Source: Candidatus Puniceispirillum sp.
GTDB lineage: Bacteria; Pseudomonadota; Alphaproteobacteria; Caedimonadales; UBA1908
Length of the DNA stretch: 64,000 nucleotides
Reading direction: 5' to 3'
Assembly (NCBI GenBank): GCA_013822015.1
Contig: PNJU01000010.1
Location: 1 to 64,000 of the forward strand
Both the position numbers and the translations under genes were made by a program. Shown in pieces: positions 44,695-51,957 of this stretch. The notes under the pieces are model-generated. The model was not told where the DNA came from and did not search any database. It worked only from the letters and a program-made list of their open reading frames with translations. Each line of letters starts with the position of its first letter. Positions within the stretch are counted from its first letter, which is position 1.

Positions 44695-44857
44695 AAAAAA
44701 GTCCTACATAGGAGGTGTCGGCGGGATTCCCGCCCACGAGTTTCCAGGCGCAACGCCTGGAGAGGGGCTGGTTTTTTCAGCCAGTCCTACGTCTCCCAAG
44801 ACGTGAAGCCTCCCTGTTATAAACTCGGGCCGGAGCTTGCTTCGGCCCGCTTTTTTT
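44695..44857 (+). ncRNA. Candidate structured small RNA of unknown family
   Basis: The 425-base gap between mgtC and the phosphatidyltransferase holds no protein gene but a chain of strong hairpins on the plus strand: GGCGGG/CCCGCC (44719-44733), CCAGGCG/CGCCTGG (44744-44760), GGCTG/CAGCC (44766-44782), ACGTCT/AGACGT (44789-44804), then a terminator. GGAGG (44711-44715) can pair with CCTCC (44809-44813), closing the set as a multi-branch structure. The octamer AGTCCTAC occurs twice (44700 and 44783). I checked by eye for 6S, SRP, tmRNA, RNase P and common riboswitch motifs and found no decisive match. No clear promoter is visible. Confidence 0.42.
44826..44857 (+). terminator. Rho-independent terminator after the candidate RNA
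   Basis: CGGGCCG (44826-44832) pairs with CGGCCCG (44843-44849), followed by C and seven T. It ends transcription in the gap, before the phosphatidyltransferase gene. Confidence 0.9.
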
Positions 44858-44990
44858 CAACAGCATCCCATAGCTTTTGACAAAGTTCAAGGCCCCCTTC
44901 CGGCCGATGGGCCTAAAATACTTTTTTGTTTGCGGGGGCTTTGCTAGTGTGCAGGGGAACGTTGCTTCTTTAAAGGCGCTTGGAAGACCT

Positions 44991-45608
44991 ATGCTTGACC
45001 CTTATGTCAGACCTCTGATTGATCCTGCCCTCAACCGTTTGGGTGCGTTCCTTGCACAAAAAGGGATGACGGCCAACGCCATGACGCTCACAGGCTTTGT
45101 GTTTGGCCTTTGCGCCATTGTGATGGTCAGCCAAGACGCCCTTTTGTGGGCGGCGGTTTTTTTGGTCTTGAACCGCATATGCGACGGGCTAGACGGTGCC
45201 ATTGCACGGCACGCTGGGCTCTCGGATTTTGGTGGGTTTCTCGACATTGTATGCGATTTTATTATCTATGCGGGTGTGGTCTTTGCCTTTGGCCTTAGGC
45301 ACGAAGAACATCTTTTTTACGCCAGCTTTTTGGTCTTTAGCTTTATCGGTCCCATGGTCTCGTTCCTGGCCTACGCCATTATTGCGGCCAAAAGGGACGT
45401 GACAACCCAGAAGCGTGGTAAGAAATCATTTTACTATCTGGGCGGTCTGTGTGAGGGCACGGAGACGACCTTTTTCCTGATGTTCTTTTGTCTGTTTCCA
45501 GCGTACTTCAACGCCATGTGTGTGGTCTTTGGTGTGATGTGTTGGCTGACAACCGTGGGCCGGATTTACACAGCTTGGGGACATTTCGGCCGTAGCGCAA
45601 ACTCTTAA
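44991..45608 (+). CDS. CDP-alcohol phosphatidyltransferase family membrane protein
   Basis: 205 residues from the ATG at 44991, where the family starts (LDPYVRPLIDPALNRLG) and GGAAG lies upstream. The catalytic motif D-G-x2-A-R-x7-G-x3-D-x3-D is exact: DGAIARHAGLSDFGGFLDIVCD (split here: DGAIAR, GGFLDIVCD). About six membrane segments. It transfers a phosphatidyl group from CDP-diacylglycerol to an alcohol; the acceptor is unclear. The open frame reaches back to 44877 but lacks similarity. GCTAGT at 44943 may be its -10. Confidence 0.87.
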   Translation: MLDPYVRPLIDPALNRLGAFLAQKGMTANAMTLTGFVFGLCAIVMVSQDALLWAAVFLVLNRICDGLDGAIARHAGLSDFGGFLDIVCDFIIYAGVVFAFGLRHEEHLFYASFLVFSFIGPMVSFLAYAIIAAKRDVTTQKRGKKSFYYLGGLCEGTETTFFLMFFCLFPAYFNAMCVVFGVMCWLTTVGRIYTAWGHFGRSANS

Positions 45609-45638
45609 AATGAGTGTAGGCTATACACTTAGACTGGG

Positions 45639-46328
45639 TTACTTTTTGCGCATGCGTCCAAGAAGGACGGGCAAGAGTGACAGAACACCCAGGCCAACAA
45701 GCGCCAAAAGCACATGGGGCTCTAAGGCAATCTTGGGTGTGACCCCTTCTTTTTGTAAGACCGTGCGCAGGGCCACGCCCAAACTTACATAAACAAAGGA
45801 TCCCGGAATGATGCCCAAGAAGGTTCCCACGACAAAGGGTACTAAGCGCATCTGAAACACCGCGGCCGCGATATTGACCACCACAAAGGGAAAGAGGGGA
45901 ATAAGGCGCAAGGTAAGGAGATAGGACAGGGCGTTGTCTTGAAATCCCTTTTGCAGTTTGGCGCCGCGCCCGCCCAATTTTTTGTCCAGTAAATCTTTGG
46001 AGGCAAGGCGGGTGCTTAAGAAAACAAGGCACGCCCCAAGGGTTGCGCTGATAACGACCGCACCTGTGCCGACCCATTGTCCAAACAAAAGCCCCCCAGA
46101 AAGCGTGAGAAACGTGGCGATGGGTAAGGACAGGGCAACGGCGGCGCAGTAAACGCCTATGAAAATCAAAAGGGTGAGGACCCAATGCTGGGCAAGGTGC
46201 GCATCCAGAGCCTTTTGGTGCGCTTTGAGGCTTTCAAAGGTGAAGAAGTCAAACAGATGAAAGAACCACGCCAGCATTCCAAGGGCCACGAGCACCAAGA
46301 GGGGGAGCATTTTTTTGAGGCGTCTCAT
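45639..46328 (-). CDS. TVP38/TMEM64 family (SNARE-associated/DedA-like) membrane protein
   Basis: 229 residues with about six hydrophobic segments. The family core GGLLFGQWVGTGAVVISATLGACLVFLSTR and LRLIPLFPFVVVNIAAA..F, with GTFLGIIPGSFVYVSLG, is clear. It overlaps the upstream flavoprotein gene by ATGA. In other bacteria the same two domains occur fused in one protein, which supports a shared task. DedA-superfamily proteins are linked to lipid-carrier flipping and membrane homeostasis. Confidence 0.9.
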   Translation of the reverse strand: MRRLKKMLPLLVLVALGMLAWFFHLFDFFTFESLKAHQKALDAHLAQHWVLTLLIFIGVYCAAVALSLPIATFLTLSGGLLFGQWVGTGAVVISATLGACLVFLSTRLASKDLLDKKLGGRGAKLQKGFQDNALSYLLTLRLIPLFPFVVVNIAAAVFQMRLVPFVVGTFLGIIPGSFVYVSLGVALRTVLQKEGVTPKIALEPHVLLALVGLGVLSLLPVLLGRMRKK

Positions 46329-47758
46329 GTCTTGAGGCCCATAAGGAAGGTGACGACTTGTCTCATAAAGGGGCTAAAAAGTTTATCCTTATAGAAAGCG
46401 CCGGCAGCTTTTTTGCTGATTTCGCTTAGTGTGGGGTAAGGCAAAAGAGTGCTGGCGACGGCGCCAATGGAAAGGCCATTTTCCATGGCCAAGATCCAGG
46501 GCGCTATCAGCTCTCCCGCGTGCGTGCCAAGAATGGAAACCCCGAGGATTTTCCCCCTGGGTGTCACAAGCACCATGATGGCGCCTTGGGTGCGTCTATC
46601 CGCTTGGGCGCGGTCATTTTCCGTGAATGGGATTTCCAGGACGCGGTAAGGGATTTCTTGCCGTTGAAGCTCCTCTTGGGTGTGCCCGATGTGGGCGAGC
46701 TCTGGATCCGTGTAGGTGACCCAGGGAACCATGCGTGTTGTGGCCTTTGTGCGCAGCCCAAAAATGGTGTTGCGCAGGGCAATGCCGGCTTGATAACCAG
46801 CTGCGTGGGTGAAAAGGGGGCCTTCGATACAGTCCCCAAGTGCGTAAATTTTAGGGTTGGTTGTTTGGAGTGTCGGGCGCACGGCAATGCCCCGGGGGGA
46901 GAAAGAAACCTTCGCCTTTTCAAGGCCAAGCCCCGCCAGATTCTTGTCACGGCCCGTGGCCATAAACAGGTGAGACGCCCGGCACGTTTGTGGCGTCCCG
47001 GCCGTCTTTTCAAAGGACACGAGGGTACCGTCGTCGTTTCGGCTGACCCCAGTGACGCGGGTGTGCTCATGAATGTCAACACCCTCTTCGTGTAGGACCT
47101 CTTTCAGGTGCGCCGTCAGGGATGGCTCGTCCTTGGGCAGAACCCGCGAGACCTCGAAAACCGTGACACGGCTTCCAAGACGCCTGAACGCCTGGGCCAT
47201 TTCCATACCGATGGGGCCGCCCCCAATGATGGCAAGGTGGGAGGGAAGGTGGGGCACATCAAACAGGGTTTCATTGGTTAGGAAAGGCACATGCTCAAGG
47301 CCGGGAATCTTGGGCACCAGGGGTTTGCCGCCGGTTGCGATCACGAAGCGCTTTGCTTGAATGATGTAGGAGGCGGTTTCAACGGTCCTGTCGTCTTGAA
47401 AGGTGCCCCTTTCTTCAATGACCGTGACGCCAAGTGCCGAAAAGCGCTCCACAGAATCCTGGGGGGCGATGGCGGCAATCACCTCTTTGATATGGGTGCG
47501 CACTTTGTCGAAATCCACGGGTGTGGTGCTGCTTTCCCACCCAAAGTCTGCCGCGTGCGTGCGCGCGTAACCTGCCTTTGCCGCCGCAATGAGGGCCTTT
47601 GAGGGCACGCATCCCGTGTTGAGGCAATCGCCCCCCATGTGTTTTTCTTCCAACAGCACCACGCGCGCCCCCATTTGCGCCGCGCCCGCCGCAAAGGTAA
47701 GTCCCCCAGAGCCCGCACCAATAACACAAAAGTCAGGAGTTAAAAGGGCTTTGGTCAT
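46325..47758 (-). CDS. MerA-like FAD-dependent pyridine nucleotide-disulfide oxidoreductase
   Basis: 477 residues. FAD motif GAGSGG at residues 14-19, redox-active pair Cys45/Cys50 in GGDCLNTGCVPSK, NAD(P) motif GGGPIGMEMAQ, and FAD motif YALGDCIEG. It looks like a class I flavoprotein disulfide reductase of the mercuric-reductase-like group, but lacks the N-terminal metal-binding domain and the C-terminal Cys pair of true MerA, so Hg2+ reduction is unlikely. ATGA overlaps join it to msrA before and TVP38 after. Confidence 0.9.
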   Translation of the reverse strand: MTKALLTPDFCVIGAGSGGLTFAAGAAQMGARVVLLEEKHMGGDCLNTGCVPSKALIAAAKAGYARTHAADFGWESSTTPVDFDKVRTHIKEVIAAIAPQDSVERFSALGVTVIEERGTFQDDRTVETASYIIQAKRFVIATGGKPLVPKIPGLEHVPFLTNETLFDVPHLPSHLAIIGGGPIGMEMAQAFRRLGSRVTVFEVSRVLPKDEPSLTAHLKEVLHEEGVDIHEHTRVTGVSRNDDGTLVSFEKTAGTPQTCRASHLFMATGRDKNLAGLGLEKAKVSFSPRGIAVRPTLQTTNPKIYALGDCIEGPLFTHAAGYQAGIALRNTIFGLRTKATTRMVPWVTYTDPELAHIGHTQEELQRQEIPYRVLEIPFTENDRAQADRRTQGAIMVLVTPRGKILGVSILGTHAGELIAPWILAMENGLSIGAVASTLLPYPTLSEISKKAAGAFYKDKLFSPFMRQVVTFLMGLKT

Positions 47759-48420
47759 GACTTGCCCCAAATTTGCCCAAGGCGCTTATCCCGTCCACAT
47801 GCCCAGCGGTAATAGTTGTAACGGATGGGGTTCTTGGTTTTATAGTCCTGGTGATAGTCTTCTGCGTCAAAGAAGCTTTTGAAGGGGAGAAGGCGCGTTG
47901 TAATCGCCTGCGTAGGGGCGTTGTTGCCTGAGGCCTCAAGGTCTCTTTTTGCTTTTTCCAAAGACGCCTGGGCGTCTCTTTTCTCTTCCTCGTTCATATA
48001 GAAAAGAACCGCCACGTAAGGGGGGCCTTTGTCGCAGAATTGCCCCTGAGCGTCGTAGGGATCCACGTTGTGCCAGAAAGTATTTAAAAGGGTCTCGCGG
48101 GAGATTTGCGTCTCATCATAGGTGATTTTGAGGGCTTCCACATAGCCAGGATGGTCTTCGTAGGTGGGCGTCTCGGTGCCCTGGGCGCGCTCGGGATCGG
48201 CAGCGTACCCCACCTTAAGATCAAGGATCCCTTTTTTAGGCCTGTGGGTTTGTGGATCACGGAACTCAGATTCCGCGCACCAAAAGCATCCCATGGCTAC
48301 AACCAGGGTTTTGTTGGACGTTGGCATGGTGGCATCTCCTTGGGTTTTGGCGGCCCCACTCCATAGAAGTGCGGCGCAAAAGGCAACGCGTAAAGCCTTT
48401 GACAAAAAGGACGCGGTCAT
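47755..48420 (-). CDS. msrA: Peptide-methionine (S)-S-oxide reductase MsrA, exported form with internal start
   Basis: 221 residues from the ATG at 48420. Residues 1-27 form a Sec-type signal (FLSKALRVAFCAALLWSGAA). The catalytic Cys45 is in MGCFWCAE and the rest is standard MsrA (GYAADPERAQGTETPTYEDHPGYVEA, FWHNVDPYDAQGQFCDKGPPYVAVLF). A second in-frame ATG at 48327 (residue 32) has AAGGAG eight bases before it, whereas the first ATG has no clear Shine-Dalgarno. Starting there would give a normal cytosolic MsrA. It reduces the S-epimer of methionine sulfoxide in proteins. Five bases after msrB, ATGA with the flavoprotein. Confidence 0.93.
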   Translation of the reverse strand: MTASFLSKALRVAFCAALLWSGAAKTQGDATMPTSNKTLVVAMGCFWCAESEFRDPQTHRPKKGILDLKVGYAADPERAQGTETPTYEDHPGYVEALKITYDETQISRETLLNTFWHNVDPYDAQGQFCDKGPPYVAVLFYMNEEEKRDAQASLEKAKRDLEASGNNAPTQAITTRLLPFKSFFDAEDYHQDYKTKNPIRYNYYRWACGRDKRLGQIWGKS

Positions 48421-48425
48421 GGCGC

Positions 48426-48986
48426 TCAGTCCTTGGACAGATCATAGGTGCGCACGGGTGCTTCTCCCTTTTTTGTGAAGGTGAGGGCGACCGAGTTCAT
48501 GCAGTACCGCTTGCCTGTGGGAGGTGGGCCGTCATTGAAGACGTGGCCCAGGTGAGAGCCGCACCGGGCACAGATGACTTCCGTGCGCGCAGCGCCAAAA
48601 AAACCGCGTATTTTATCGTGTGGGTCAGCTCGCTCGGTAACGCCACCTGGAAGTGGTGCGTAGAAGCTGGGCCAGCCTGTGCCTGAATCGTACTTCGCCT
48701 GGGAACTGTAAACGGGATGGTCGCCCCCACAGCACGCACAAAAATAAGTCCCCTCATCGTAAACCTTATCAAGTTTGCCCGTGCCTGCGCGCTCGGTCCC
48801 GCTATAGCGGCACACCTGGAGGGTTTCGCCGCTTAAGTGCTTTTGCCAGAAGGTGTCATCTTGTTTTTTGTAATCAAAGGTCATGGGAGGCTCCTTGGGT
48901 GCGGGGGTTTGACTGAGCAATATAGGGCAGAAAGGGACGATAAAGGCGAAAAGAGAGAGAATCAGAATGCGTGTGAGATGTGTCAT
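48426..48986 (-). CDS. msrB: Peptide-methionine (R)-S-oxide reductase MsrB, exported form with internal start
   Basis: 186 residues from the ATG at 48986, which overlaps the AhpD-like gene by ATGA and gives a signal peptide (MTHLTRILILSLFAFIVPF). The catalytic Cys162 (KRYCMNS) and zinc Cys pairs (83/86 and 139/142) are present, with GWPSFYAPL and HLGHVFNDGP. As in msrA, an in-frame ATG at 48884 (residue 35) just after the signal has AAGGAG six bases upstream, and the ten bases ACCCAAGGAG are identical in both genes. It reduces the R-epimer. Confidence 0.93.
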   Translation of the reverse strand: MTHLTRILILSLFAFIVPFCPILLSQTPAPKEPPMTFDYKKQDDTFWQKHLSGETLQVCRYSGTERAGTGKLDKVYDEGTYFCACCGGDHPVYSSQAKYDSGTGWPSFYAPLPGGVTERADPHDKIRGFFGAARTEVICARCGSHLGHVFNDGPPPTGKRYCMNSVALTFTKKGEAPVRTYDLSKD

Positions 48987-49543
48987 GGTCGGTGTTCCTC
49001 TCCTTGTGTGGGTGGGATGAGCACAGGGCAAAATCCTTGGGGCGCCACGTCAAAGGCATTATTGAATTTGGTGGACATGTTTTGAAAGGCGATGAGGGCT
49101 GTGAGCTCCACAAGTCCCGTCTCTGCTAAGTCGCGGGTGAGCCTTTCTTTCACATGGGCGTCGATGGGCACTCCGCGCGTCACGCTTTCACTGTAGCTGA
49201 GCGCGTCCCTTTCAAGGGGGGAGAAAAGAGTGCTCTGGCTCCATGCATGAAGGGCAAGAGCCTTCTCGAGGCTTACACCACGTTTGAGGAGGACCGATGT
49301 ATTTAAATCAATACAAAAGGCACAGCCGTTGAGTTGAGACACACGCACAATCACAAGGGAGCGCAGGGCGGGAGAAAGGGGAGATGACGTGCGATCAAGG
49401 GCACTGTAAAGATGGGACAACCCTAAAAAAACACGGGGTGACGTGGCCCAAATTTTAGCCGAATTCAAGGGAGCGCCGTAGTGACGTGTCTGCAGCCAGA
49501 ATATCAGGCGTATATACCATGGATGGTGGCCCGCGTCTTCCAT
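48983..49543 (-). CDS. Carboxymuconolactone decarboxylase/AhpD-like protein
   Basis: 186 residues. The CMD core LRSLVIVRVSQLNGCAFCIDLNTSVLLKRG has the AhpD-type redox pair C-x-x-C (GCAFCID). Such proteins reduce peroxidase partners or act as peroxidases themselves. As the first gene of AhpD-msrB-msrA-flavoprotein-TVP38, a role in peroxide or methionine-sulfoxide repair is likely. A G-rich stretch precedes the ATG instead of a classical Shine-Dalgarno. Confidence 0.87.
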   Translation of the reverse strand: MEDAGHHPWYIRLIFWLQTRHYGAPLNSAKIWATSPRVFLGLSHLYSALDRTSSPLSPALRSLVIVRVSQLNGCAFCIDLNTSVLLKRGVSLEKALALHAWSQSTLFSPLERDALSYSESVTRGVPIDAHVKERLTRDLAETGLVELTALIAFQNMSTKFNNAFDVAPQGFCPVLIPPTQGEEHRP

Positions 49544-49720
49544 TCACACCCCCCGCTGACACACAGTTATGACGTGCTGATGTCCTGTTGCTTTATTAAG
49601 AGTACGCATCATTCTTCTTGGAAGAAAGAAAAAATTTAAAATGCAGCGCCGCATTCCTTATCACATGCAAAAGGTTTCGTCTGTTTTTATAGGCAGATGG
49701 ATGATATCTTTGATTCAAAA

Positions 49721-49734
49721 CTGTTTCGAAACAG
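49721..49734. promoter_or_regulatory. Palindromic operator candidate of the efflux operon
   Basis: CTGTTTCGAAACAG is a perfect 14-bp palindrome flanked by A-runs on both sides, 18 bases before the first gene of the efflux operon. Size and position suit a TetR- or MarR-type repressor. No regulator gene is adjacent. Confidence 0.55.
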
Positions 49735-49752
49735 AAAACACCGGGAGGCAAG

Positions 49753-50019
49753 ATGACCCAGAAAGGGTGCGTTTTCTTATCACTCTTATGGGGGGCGCTC
49801 TTGGCTGGGTGTCATCACGCGCCGTCCATTGATGTTTTGGGGTCTTTCTTTCCCGCATGGATGTTGTGCGCCATGCTGGGTGTTCTTTTAAGCGTCGCGA
49901 TGCACGTCATTTTTCTTAAAACAAAGGTGGTGGATCATATTCCCTTCCGGCCGCTGATTTATATCCTGATGGCAGGCGCGTTTACGTTTATGATTTGGCT
50001 CGGCTGGTTCGCAAACTAG
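49753..50019 (+). CDS. YtcA-like small lipoprotein/membrane protein
   Basis: 88 residues. Lipobox-like LLAGC at Cys20, then SIDVLGSFFPAWMLCAMLGVLLSVAMHVIFL, two membrane helices in all. This matches the YtcA family and resembles the small proteins (such as AaeX, DUF1656) that open HlyD-FUSC efflux operons. Its role in the pump is unknown. GGGAGG lies four to five bases before the ATG. Confidence 0.78.
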   Translation: MTQKGCVFLSLLWGALLAGCHHAPSIDVLGSFFPAWMLCAMLGVLLSVAMHVIFLKTKVVDHIPFRPLIYILMAGAFTFMIWLGWFAN

Positions 50020-50027
50020 GGGGAGAG

Positions 50028-50852
50028 ATGAGAAAAAACATAGGCAAAGCAATTGCCTTCCTCACGGTAGTGGCGTTTGTTGTCTCTGGCGCTCTTGCTA
50101 TCAATCACGCATCGCGGTGCCCGCGCACCGATGACGCGTTTTTACTGGCGGATGTGGCGCACTTTGCGCCTGAGGTCTCTGGTCGCATCATCACCTTAAA
50201 TATTCGCAGCAATCAGTCCGTTAAGAAAGGAGACGTCCTGTTTGTCATTGATCCGGAGCCATATAAGTTGAAGCTGGCGGCGGCCGAGGCGCAAATGGAC
50301 TTGGCAACCACAACCCTGGCGCGCTCCCAGCCTTTGCTGTCCAAGGGGTTTGTGACGGCTGAGCAGATCGATCAAATGCGTGCCACAAAGGCGAGCGCTG
50401 TTGCGGCACACGCACTGGCGGCGCGAGAGCTTGCCCAAACGGTGTCAAGGGCGCCCTTTGACGGGCGCATATTGGGCCTGACGGTGCGGGACGGAGAATT
50501 CGCGGCGGCGGGTCAAGCTCTGTTTACCTTGGTGGATACATCGCGCTGGTACGCCGTTGCCAATTTTCGTGAGACGGAGCTGGTGCGCATGAAGGCGGGT
50601 ACGCCGGCGCGTGTCTATGTCATGGGACAGCCAGACACCCCTTTAGAGGGGCGGGTGGATAGCTTGGGGTGGGGGGTCCTGCCCGATGAGGCAAAGCTTG
50701 TCAACGGCATTCCCGTGATTCCAAAAACCCTTAACTGGGTGCACTTGGCTCAACGTTTCCCGGTGCGCATTTTGCTGAAAAATCCCCCAGAAGCCATGAT
50801 GCGCATAGGCGCCTCAGCAGTTGCGATCTTGCACTATGACAGCGATCAATAA
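50028..50852 (+). CDS. HlyD/EmrA-family periplasmic adaptor of an efflux pump
   Basis: 274 residues from the ATG at 50028 (GGGGAG upstream). One membrane anchor (residues 7-25), biotinyl-lipoyl half-motifs (ADVAHFAPEVSGRIITLNIRSNQSVKKGDVLFVID and RAPFDGRILGLTVRDGEFAAAGQALFTLVD), and a short coiled coil between them. It links the inner-membrane FUSC protein to the outer-membrane TolC-like protein. Overlaps the next gene by 17 bases. Confidence 0.9.
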   Translation: MRKNIGKAIAFLTVVAFVVSGALAINHASRCPRTDDAFLLADVAHFAPEVSGRIITLNIRSNQSVKKGDVLFVIDPEPYKLKLAAAEAQMDLATTTLARSQPLLSKGFVTAEQIDQMRATKASAVAAHALAARELAQTVSRAPFDGRILGLTVRDGEFAAAGQALFTLVDTSRWYAVANFRETELVRMKAGTPARVYVMGQPDTPLEGRVDSLGWGVLPDEAKLVNGIPVIPKTLNWVHLAQRFPVRILLKNPPEAMMRIGASAVAILHYDSDQ

Positions 50853-51957
50853 GGAAAAAGCCCAAGATTCGTGGGAAGGATTTTGGTCCTTTTTAAAAGA
50901 AGAGCTTGCGTCAAAACCCGGGCGTTTTGCCTTCACCCTCCACGTGGCGGGCCTTGTGTGCTTAACGGTCCTTGTGTCCCAGACCCTGCGCATGCCACTT
51001 GTTTCCTACAGCGCCTATATTATTTTCATCCTTTCAAGGACACAGATCAACACGACACTTCTGCGCGCAAGCGTGGCCTTTGTGGTGGTCAGTTTGATGA
51101 TTTGCTTCGTGATGGGGCTTTATATGCTGTGTGCGGGTGAGCCGGCACTGCGCATTCCTCTTTTATTGGGGATCACCTTTACGGGCATGTACGCCTCCCG
51201 CATCTCACCCCTGGGGCCCGTGGGGGTGGTCATGGCGTTTATTGGGTCTTTTGTTTTAACGCTCATTGACGCCGTGCCGAGTGAGGCCCCCGTTCCCAGC
51301 GGCGATATTTTAACCAAGACCATCCTTTGGTTCTGGGCGGCGGCGTCCTTGCCCATTAGCTTAGTGCTTGGGTATCACCTGTTGCGCATTTACACGGGCT
51401 TTGAGCGTCTGGAGGCTGAGCAAAATGAAAGGCCTCCTCTTCTTGTCCCGGACGCATTCACGAATCCCCTTTACACGCGCTACGCTCTCAAGGTGACTTT
51501 GGCTGTTTTCACAGCTTATTTTCTCTACAACATGGTGGACTGGCCAGAAATTCACACCTGTGTGGTGACCTGCTTTTTTGTGTCTTTGAGCAGTACACAA
51601 GACTCCGTGCGCAAGATGACGCAGCGCGTGGGCGGCGCCATGATTGGGGGAGGGATGGGGCTTTTGGCCATCATTTTCCTCATGCCACACATGACGGATA
51701 TTGGCCATCTTTTGTTGATGCTAGGGGGGTGGAGCGTCCTGTGCGCGTGGATTGCGGCTGGCAGTGAAAAGCTCTCCTACATGGGGATGCAGATGGCGTT
51801 TGCGTTCTTTTTTGCGACCCTGGTGGGCTATGGTCCGACCGTTGAGCTTGCCATGGCGCGGGACCGCGTGATGGGGATTTTGCTGGGTAACCTTATTGTC
51901 TTTGCTATTTTTTCAACGATCTGGCCAGAGGGCAAGGAGCGTCAAGATGAAGCGTAA
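50836..51957 (+). CDS. FUSC family inner-membrane efflux protein
   Basis: 373 residues from the ATG at 50836. Two clusters of membrane helices are separated by a cytoplasmic loop (about residues 195-220), and the second contains TCVVTCFFVSLSSTQDSVRKMTQRVGGAMIGGGMGLLAI, the FUSC hallmark. The family includes AaeB (aromatic carboxylic acid efflux) and MdtO; at half the length of AaeB this is a compact version. Likely substrates are aromatic acids or drugs. Confidence 0.87.
   Translation: MTAINKEKAQDSWEGFWSFLKEELASKPGRFAFTLHVAGLVCLTVLVSQTLRMPLVSYSAYIIFILSRTQINTTLLRASVAFVVVSLMICFVMGLYMLCAGEPALRIPLLLGITFTGMYASRISPLGPVGVVMAFIGSFVLTLIDAVPSEAPVPSGDILTKTILWFWAAASLPISLVLGYHLLRIYTGFERLEAEQNERPPLLVPDAFTNPLYTRYALKVTLAVFTAYFLYNMVDWPEIHTCVVTCFFVSLSSTQDSVRKMTQRVGGAMIGGGMGLLAIIFLMPHMTDIGHLLLMLGGWSVLCAWIAAGSEKLSYMGMQMAFAFFFATLVGYGPTVELAMARDRVMGILLGNLIVFAIFSTIWPEGKERQDEA

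Noticed and set aside
44695-44857. Identifying the RNA candidate as 6S, SRP, tmRNA, RNase P or a Mg/cobalamin riboswitch
   Set aside because: Conserved sequence blocks of these classes were not seen, and the terminator is on the strand opposite to mgtC. A diverged 6S RNA cannot be fully excluded without a covariance search.
46325-47758. Mercuric reductase proper (merA)
   Set aside because: No N-terminal HMA domain, no C-terminal vicinal Cys pair, and no merR, merT or merP nearby; only the flavoprotein core is shared.
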